From contig CANTFL010001447.1 in assembly GCA_947650285.1 (NCBI GenBank), positions 1 through 64,000 on the forward strand: a stretch of 64,000 nucleotides of DNA. The letters are read 5' to 3'. This DNA comes from Hyaloperonospora brassicae. Its lineage: Eukaryota > Oomycota > Peronosporomycetes > Peronosporales > Peronosporaceae. The translations under genes were made by a program, and so were the position numbers. Below are positions 57,586 through 64,000 of this stretch, piece by piece. The notes under the pieces were generated by a model. It ran no database searches. It saw only the letters and a program-made list of their open reading frames with translations, and was not told the origin of the DNA. Within the stretch, counting starts at the first letter, position 1, and every line of letters begins with the position of its first letter.

Positions 57586-57783
57586 TGCTCTTGAGCACTG
57601 TGTGCTGTGATTCTTTGAATCGTTTGGTCCCCCTGGAACAGGGACCGTAAGCTCTCTGAGCTTGTTGACCCTCTGAGTCGGGTTCTTTGAACCAAGCCTT
57701 AGCTCTTTGAGCTGTTGACTCTTTGAGTCGGGTTCTCTGAACCTCGAGTTGCTCATTGAGCGTTAAGTCTTCCTCTGACTTAA
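57586..57783. repeat. Array of about eleven mini-hairpins
   Basis: Consecutive short palindromes lie at 57586-57597, 57609-57621, 57626-57646, 57649-57663, 57667-57679, 57681-57693, 57701-57713, 57717-57729, 57731-57743, 57751-57761 and 57763-57783. Most have 5-6-bp stems and a 3-nt loop TTT or TCT, with the loop-closing bases always TC and GA (for example GGTTC-TTT-GAACC, AGCTC-TTT-GAGCT, GACTC-TTT-GAGTC). Stem sequences differ from hairpin to hairpin. Part of it is a roughly 50-bp repeat (57667-57713 resembling 57717-57761). One stem (57667) has a mismatch. No family is recognised. Confidence 0.85.
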
Positions 57784-58418
57784 GTAGCTGTTTATCTCCG
57801 CTATAGCACGGGTCACGTCAATGTACCGTCATCATTCGATCAACGCTGTCGTTGTCGCCCATGATAAACAAACACCAACGCTCGATTTTGTCAGCTAACT
57901 TCAGCCGCAACTCCACACGAATAGGGTCGTTCCCAGATGCCGAATGCGACGATACACCACTAACTAACTCAGCCGTTGACGAGATCAGATAGGAAAGGCC
58001 ACCAATCGTTGCATGGTCCTTGCAGTCCATAAGCATTTGGCACGTGCTCTACACACGATGCATTGTCTCGAGCAGGTTTCATGGGGCCCTTGTCATATAT
58101 GACACGACCAGCATTACATCTGCAATTAATCGAAGTCCACGCGCGCGTTTGCTTGCTCTGCATTAGTACGAGCGAACACCATGTCAACGGCGCTCGTACA
58201 GAGGCGAGGAGTTAAGGTTGGAAACGGGCAAACGATCATACAGAATTGTGGTAAAGCGAACTTTCTGGAAAGGGTAGACTCAAGGAGGGATGGACCGGAG
58301 GGACAGGGGCCTCGCGATCGGACAGGGACTGGAGGCCAAGGAGCCACAGAGGAGAAGCGGCCGTTGGGTTCCAGCCGTTGAGAGCGGCACCAATGCGGAT
58401 CGTTCTCAACCACTCGTC
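57784..58418. other. Stretch between hairpin array and minisatellite
   Basis: Minus frames at 58187-57969 and 58036-57818 are open and overlap, with sequence such as GNDPIRVELRLKLADKIERW, but I do not recognise a family. They may be a frameshifted part of an unidentified mobile element. Confidence 0.35.
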
Positions 58419-58740
58419 GGTCGACCGGGCCACTCGTCGGTAGGGACGACCGACCAATGCGGTCTCGGTCACCCAAGGGCCGACCTGGTCACCCTTTGGT
58501 GGGTACGGCCGATCAAGGCGACCTCGGTCACCCAAGGGCCGACCTGGTCACGCTTTGGTGGGTACGGCCGATCAAGGCGACCTTGGTCACCCAAGGGCCG
58601 ACCTGGTCACGCTTTGGTGGGTACGGCCGATCAAGGCGACCTCGGCCGCCCAAGGGCCGACCTGGTCACCCTTTGGTAGGTACGGCCGATCAAGGCGACC
58701 TCGGTCACCCAAGGGCCGACCTGGTCATCCATCGGCCGAC
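58419..58740. repeat. 59-bp minisatellite, about five units
   Basis: Units start at 58477, 58536, 58595, 58654 and 58713 with an exact 59-bp period. A diverged unit lies before them (58419-58476). Each contains GGGCCGACCTGGTCA and GGTACGGCCGATCAAGGCGA. Units differ at only a few positions. Confidence 0.93.
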
Positions 58741-59081
58741 CCGGACTATCAAGATCAAGCGTCCCTGACCACTCAGCATAGTGAGTCCAGGCGTAAGGCA
58801 AGTACAGAGTATAGGAGTGTAAAGGATAGGACATTATTAAAGACTACTCAATTTGCGATCGAAGCCACACGTCTCGTGAGCCAAGAGGCTTGTAAGTCTA
58901 CCAACCTGTTCCGGGCCAGGGATCTATTTGGCCCACCCGTTGAATAGACAGTGCTGGTAAGACTCAAGTGCAAATAGAACCCCAGGAAGTATATTGGCCT
59001 GTAGGTTCGTGGAGTAGCACCCCCCCAACTCAATCCCGCTATAGGAAGCGGTCTCCATACCCTAGTGGTAAGGGAGAGGAT

Positions 59082-59180
59082 ACATAAAGGCCAGGCGGTG
59101 GACACCCCTGAGACACATAAAGGCCAGGCGGTTAACACCCCTGAGACAAGCAAAGGCCAGGCGCTACTAGCCCTGAGAAC
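59082..59180. repeat. Three 33-bp tandem repeats
   Basis: Units 59082-59114, 59115-59147 and 59148-59180 share AAAGGCCAGGCG and CCCTGAGA cores. The first two are nearly identical; the third is diverged. Confidence 0.88.
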
Positions 59181-59336
59181 TCTGGTTATAAGTCCACTCT
59201 CAACCAAGTTGACCGAGTGGCTGCCCTAACTGGACCCCGACTGAAGCATATCCGCTCGGGGCCCCCAAGGTCGACACACACCAAGACCGACATCTAACTC
59301 CATCGCCACGTCCTCCGAAGAGTGATACCCGCCAAG

Positions 59337-59406
59337 CCGACGGGTACACAAGGTGAGTTTAAGATCCAAGCGGAATAGGAGTACCCCCTCCTCAAGTCGG
59401 CAGTCC
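59337..59406 (+). repeat. Gypsy leader-like sequence, copy 1
   Basis: It begins with a 21-base match to 61195-61215 (CCGACGGGTACACAAGGTGA plus G) and later shares GTACCCCCTCC and AGTCGGCA with the second copy. It could mark a second, mostly deleted element of the same family. Confidence 0.75.
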
Positions 59407-59410
59407 AGCA

Positions 59411-61194
59411 CAGTGGGCGGTTTGGAGTCACGCCAATCGATTTTGGCGACCCACTCCACCACAGAATCGACAAAAGTAAGCATACACAAGACAAATCGGA
59501 ACGCCAGCACATATAGCAACTTACTCGCCCGGGATGAGGAAGAAATGACGATGAGACTGTGGTGAAGTCACTAATCAAAGAGGATCGGTGGCTACACATT
59601 TGGGACGCCGCTTTTTGGTGGAAAAATAGGCCATGGGACTTGGCGATCCAATAAGAAAAACGGGATCGGCGATCCGATCCAACTGTCGTCCGACTGATGG
59701 GTATGGAACGATCTGAGACGGGGTGATTTGGGACAAGACGACAGTTAGGACGATTTCCATGGAGCGATCTGGGACAAGGATCTGATATCGGGCGATGTGA
59801 TGTGACTCTGTGACGAAGGTATGACATCCTGCAGACTGGTGACACTCTCTACGGGTCTCCCAAAGGGAGTACTGGTTTAGGCTAATTATGGACCGATCTG
59901 GAATTGGGGATGTTTGTGGGGGTCTGCGGGACCGTTGTAAGAATTGTGGATGGTCCCATTGTGCGGATAACCCGTTGAGTATAGTATCGGAGCATGCACA
60001 ATAAACGGAAAAGACATACAGGGCCGGATCGCACTGTGTCGATTCTCAACGATCTCGAATTGGACACCAGATCGGCCATGTTCCCTGCTGGTTATTGATA
60101 TATCGATGATAGAGCTATTGTATGATGATGTACATGCTTGTTGGAGATTCATGAGTAGTGTCCCAAAAGTTCAGACCGGAAGAGCCAGTGGAAGTCGGTC
60201 GAATTGACGTCGCAAAATGGATTTAGACACATTCCACATCTTGGATACTATTTTGGACTTTTCGGTACTAAAATTGGGTATTTGGTACCATACTTGGAAT
60301 TTGGTCCTTTTTGGTGTCTAGGTACGATATCGGGGGTATTGGCGCTATCTTTGGAGTATAGGTCACGAAATTTCGACACGTGTTCAAGGGGGCGGTCAAG
60401 ATTAAAGGTGATATCGACTTGGACAGTGACCTACGGTTGGGAATAGGCTTAATTATAGGTTGGACATTAATTTGGTTGGTTAATAAACAGACTTGAACTC
60501 TACTTCTTCTGCTCACGACGCACGTTCTCCTCCCCTCTTCTCCGGGCAAGATTGATTTGGCTTCCCCGGCGGGTCAAGGCACGCGTGTTACAGGGACACA
60601 GAAGACCGATCTTGGATTGTTGGCCAAGATCGAGAAGAGCGATCTCGGGATATCTGGCCCGGATCGATCAAGTACTCACACTCAACTCAACTGCTAGGGT
60701 AGCAGCCACACAACAAAGGAAAAGGAAAAGGATTTTGGACACAAGATCGCGAGACGGCTCAATTGGTCAGAAGATCTGGACAAGGCGTTCAAGACAAGAC
60801 CGAGCGAGATCGAAGCGATCTACTGGACATATCGGCGTGTTTCATTTTGGTGAAACCAAGAACCGATCTGTCCATATTGCGCACTTCCGGCAAGATCGGC
60901 CGATCCCGAGACCAGATCGGACCGATCCCAACGCAAAATCGACGCAAGACTATTATTTTCTGAGTGAATATTTCCGCACAGCGAAGACCCCAATCCCTAA
61001 GACGAATCGAGATCGGTGTGATTCAAGATCGAGATCGCGACATCTCCAACTATAGATCGCCGCGACTCAAGATCAGGATCGCAGAACCCCGTTCGTGGTG
61101 TGCAGATACCCGCACCGTAATCGAACTCTCGACCCAATATCTCATCGAGGTCGACATCTACCAAGGCCGTTACGAAGAGCTCAAGCCAGTCCAA
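59411..61194. other. Stretch between two Gypsy leader copies
   Basis: No gene is supported. Overlapping open frames occur on both strands (59294-59845 minus, 60552-61055 plus) with no family features. GATC-containing words are very frequent, so the open frames may be compositional. It probably holds LTR sequence of the right-hand element. Confidence 0.4.
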
Positions 61195-61273
61195 CCGACG
61201 GGTACACAAGGTGAGCACAAGGCTATACAACTAGGCACGGATCGTAGTACCCCCTCCGTGAGTCGGCAAGTCT
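61195..61273 (+). repeat. Gypsy leader-like sequence, copy 2
   Basis: It matches the copy at 59337 in its first 21 bases and in two later short boxes. It lies just upstream of the gag start at 61331, so it is the leader of the right-hand element. Confidence 0.75.
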
Positions 61274-61330
61274 GGGCAAGTGGAAGATCTACATTCACTT
61301 AAGTAATTTTGTGAGATCAACTTCACCACA

Positions 61331-63865
61331 ATGAAGTGCGTGCCCAAATCTTCGGAGGCCTCTGGATTTCACCGTGAGTCGACTGGCAAAGATGTCAAGA
61401 TCAAGCAAGAACCTGGGATGGAAGTGTCAGCGACAGAGGAATCGACGCAGACACGCAAAAACACAAGATCCTCAGATCATCAGAGTTTTGGAAGAGGCTC
61501 TGATGAAATTTAAATGAAAGAGGAATATAGAGAGATTGATATGGAAGATAAACCTCAATTCCTTCCTTGGGCTCTTTCGTGATCCACCGCAGATCGCTCT
61601 GCAAAGAGCGATCTGCTGGATGAAAACCCAAAGGCGAAAGCCAAACCCTACTTCCTCGTCGACAGATCTCCCGACCTCAAGCGAGGAACTCAATCGCGAG
61701 ATCGACCACATCGGAACGTTCCACGACGATATCAATGGGATCGGACGTCAAAGATCTCTAGATCGGCCACCTGTGCAATCGGAGATCGGAGTCAAAGAGG
61801 AACACGATGGAACACCAGATAAGATCGCGATGCCAAAGACGGAATACAACCCAGTGAAGATCGCGTTCAGAGAGAAGAAGAAGACGAATGAAGCGCGGGA
61901 ACGTGCGAAATGGCAGTACTATTATGGCCATTTGAAGACTCTGCTCACGACGGATCCAGTGTTCAAGACATTAAGGCCCAAGTTGATTGGTCCTCTGGAT
62001 AAGCCGATCTCGGTCCCACCTCCTGGGACCAACAAAGTCGACGAGATCAATTTGATGTTGCAGATGTTGGACGACATGGGTGTCTGCCCTAACGCTTTTG
62101 ATGGAGATGAACTGCTGAGTTGCAGCTTAAAACAGTTGAACAACGCGGCGAATGATTTTGTGGAGATCATGATAATGCTGGTGGGCAATGCCAATACTCC
62201 TGAAGACAAGATCGGGATACCATCAGACTCACTCCGGAAACACCCCGCAGGATCGCACCGCTGCGCCTCGGATGACTCCGAGAGTGAGTCTGATGGATCC
62301 ATCAGCATTCGTCGGATGTCTCTGGGACCATCGGGTGGTACGTTTGGAAAGGACAAGATCGGCCAAGCCAAGATCGACGCCATTAAAGGACACGCCAAGA
62401 GCGACATACCTCTGAAATCGGCCGGTCCCCGTACCGGGCTGGATGATCAAGAAGAGGGCAATCTAAGTCGGTACTTCCATTCAGGCATGAATCAGTACGA
62501 GGCGGATCAACGTACGGCTCAGTGAATGAATCGACAGCCAAACCGCCACCCAGATCGCCGTACCTTTCTCCGACCTTCGCACGAAAGCCATGACATGCCG
62601 GATGTGGAGATGCAATCGGTGGAGTCGGGCACTTACCAGCAGATCCATCATGGGGCGAAATTCGACCCAGATGATCTATGGATGCCCGGACCACGGCGCC
62701 CTCACGTAGCCGCAACCGGTGTGACTACCGGAGGGGGAGCATCACGCAGAGGATCAGAATCTCAGCGATTTCGGAAGTATAAGAATTTTCAGTGAACGGA
62801 TCGGGAAGAAAATAAAGCACGAACCTGGATCGGCAAAATTAAGTCAGCGTTCATCCGGTACCAAGCACCGGACGAAGAGAGATGTCTGGTTTTCAGTGAT
62901 CTCTTGGTGGGTTCCTCCCGTTATTGGTACCGACAGCTGAGCAGATCGACGATATTCAATTGTAAAGAATTGATGGACAGTTTTCTTGTAGAATATGCGG
63001 GACACGGGATGTCCGCGAGCCGGATATATTACCACGCAAAGAAACGATCGGAGGAAGATCCTTTGCAGTACCTGTATCGGCTCAATGTGATGGGATTGCA
63101 GGCGAAGATACCGGTGATCACTGGATTGCCAGTTGCGCGCAAAGAACATGTCAACCATTTCATTGACACTTTGAACGACCCCGATCTGTCCAATCAATTG
63201 CTACTGCTGAATATAGAAAACGAAGATACCATGAAAATACGCTACATGGATGTCAACAAGGTAGATCGCGTCAAGGGAAAGTGATGATGGGATCGTCCAA
63301 GTTCATACAGAAGGGAACTCAAGGTCCAGCGCTGTCTAAGCCGGCGCGAGTGGTGAGGATGATCCGTACCGAGGACGTCAGCAGCGAGTCAGGATCGGAC
63401 GCCTACGGATCGGATTCGGAAGATCGATTGAGATCGGTCCACGTGGCTGCTACTACGGATCGGCACCCATCCCCCAATGACGTTACGGCAAACGCGAGAT
63501 CGGTCGACCCGAACGTTCGTCGAGATTACCAAGATCGAAATATGTCATCGAAGCCGTGTACTCATTGCGGATTGACCAAGCATGTAGATCTCGGTTGCTC
63601 AAAGAGGCTCACTTGTCAGAAGTGTGGGCGTAAAGAACACCCCTCTGACAATTGTTTTTTTGTGTGTCGTGCCTGCGGGAAAATGGATGACCCGGGGAAA
63701 TGTCCTATGGAGGAGTTCTACAACATGATCCGCCAGTGGTACGTCCCAAACAAGCATGCAAGGATGCTGCCAGATAAGGCCGAGAAGATGTTAAACCAGG
63801 ACGCTCTCCAGGTTTTAATCTGGTACGAGCCGAGCGTTCTGGGCTCTGCATTACTGCACACGTGA
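61331..63865 (+). pseudogene. Gag of the right-hand Gypsy element, frameshifted
   Basis: ATG 61331 opens an acidic/basic N-terminus ending at a stop at 61513. After a +1 change a 329-codon frame (61536-62525) includes NEARERAKWQYYYGHLKTLL. The same frame continues past TGA codons at 62523 and 62793 and carries the gag core (WIGKIKSAFIRYQAPDEERC, SSRYWYRQLSR, AKKRSEEDPLQYLYRLNVMG). It stops at 63284, where the next frame begins with a TGATG overlap. That frame (to 63865) has three cysteine clusters: CTHCGLTKHVDLGC, CQKCGRKEHPSDNC and CRACGKMDDPGKC. The first two are near C-x2-C-x4-H-x4-C. It is an oomycete Gypsy gag, inactive as read. Confidence 0.75.
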
Positions 63866-64000
63866 AAAAAAGAAGACAGATCGCGAGAGTAAGCAGAATG
63901 CAGATATGGAAACAAATATATCTCGTTCGAAGTCAAAACGTGTCTCTCCCGTCTCCAGTCTGAAGAATATCGAAGAGTACTCGAGAGCCGAACCAACAAT

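Larger units (their letters stand above)
58800..64000 (+). mobile_element. GATC-rich Gypsy element: leader copies and gag (cut by window edge)
   Basis: The stretch holds two copies of a leader-like sequence (59337-59406 and 61195-61273), three 33-bp repeats (59082-59180), and a broken gag (61331-63865) whose cysteine-rich tail resembles the Gypsy remnant at 3531-4450. LTR edges are not identified. Pol would lie beyond 64000. The region is unusually rich in GATC. Between the two leaders (59411-61190) there is no supported gene. Confidence 0.65.

Noticed and set aside
58477..58740. Regular 59-bp repeats as a possible CRISPR array
   Set aside because: Units are contiguous without unique spacers, no cas genes are present, and the DNA is eukaryotic.
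1..64000. RXLR or Crinkler effector genes
   Set aside because: No secreted frame has an RXLR-EER or LFLAK motif after its signal peptide; scattered RxLR strings are in frames without signal peptides.

Overview
The window looks like oomycete nuclear DNA, most likely from a Peronosporales species (Phytophthora or a downy mildew). The reasons are two elicitin-like secreted proteins, an oomycete-type initiator/flanking promoter motif, short GT-AG introns of 68-173 bp, and retroelement families of oomycete type. No assignment below order is possible from sequence alone.

Layout. 1-4450: 5' end of a Copia element, then a decayed Ty3/Gypsy element, both on the minus strand. 4.5-8.6 kb: gene-poor DNA with a possible solo LTR. 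8.6-11.5 kb: a 956-residue type II membrane glycosyltransferase-like protein (minus). 12-17.5 kb: two broken LINE copies. 18.6-21.2 kb: two divergently transcribed elicitin-like genes around a repeat-rich 1.45-kb intergenic region. 21.65-26.84 kb: a full-length, very young chromodomain Gypsy element with identical 175-bp LTRs and a perfect 5-bp target duplication, 425 bp past the second elicitin-like gene. 27.3-28.3 kb: a secreted glycoprotein of unknown function (minus). 29.9-31.9 kb: a pogo/Tigger-like DNA transposon broken by two in-frame TAG codons. About 32.4-46.1 kb: a long decayed LINE (plus) split inside its reverse transcriptase by a Copia element at 38583-43510. 46.1-53.0 kb: no gene I can support. 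53.1-57.15 kb: a compact gene island with ERGIC3/Erv46 (minus, five exons), a TFIIS-like protein with an F-box-like segment (plus, three exons) and a METTL21-type methyltransferase (plus, three exons). 57.5-64 kb: an array of mini-hairpins, a 59-bp minisatellite, and the leader and gag of a GATC-rich Gypsy element that runs off the right end.

The picture is the usual oomycete one of small gene islands in transposon-filled DNA. The housekeeping genes point to the early secretory pathway (ERGIC3), transcription (TFIIS-like) and protein methylation. The elicitin-like pair, the glycosyltransferase and the unknown glycoprotein are secretory-pathway or surface proteins. I found no single new defence-like or operon-like system. 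The items most worth a second look are the F-box/TFIIS protein without the catalytic acidic pair, the four-cysteine elicitin-like pair, the hairpin array at 57.6-57.8 kb, and a bipartite motif shared by the LTRs of a Ty3 and a Ty1 element.
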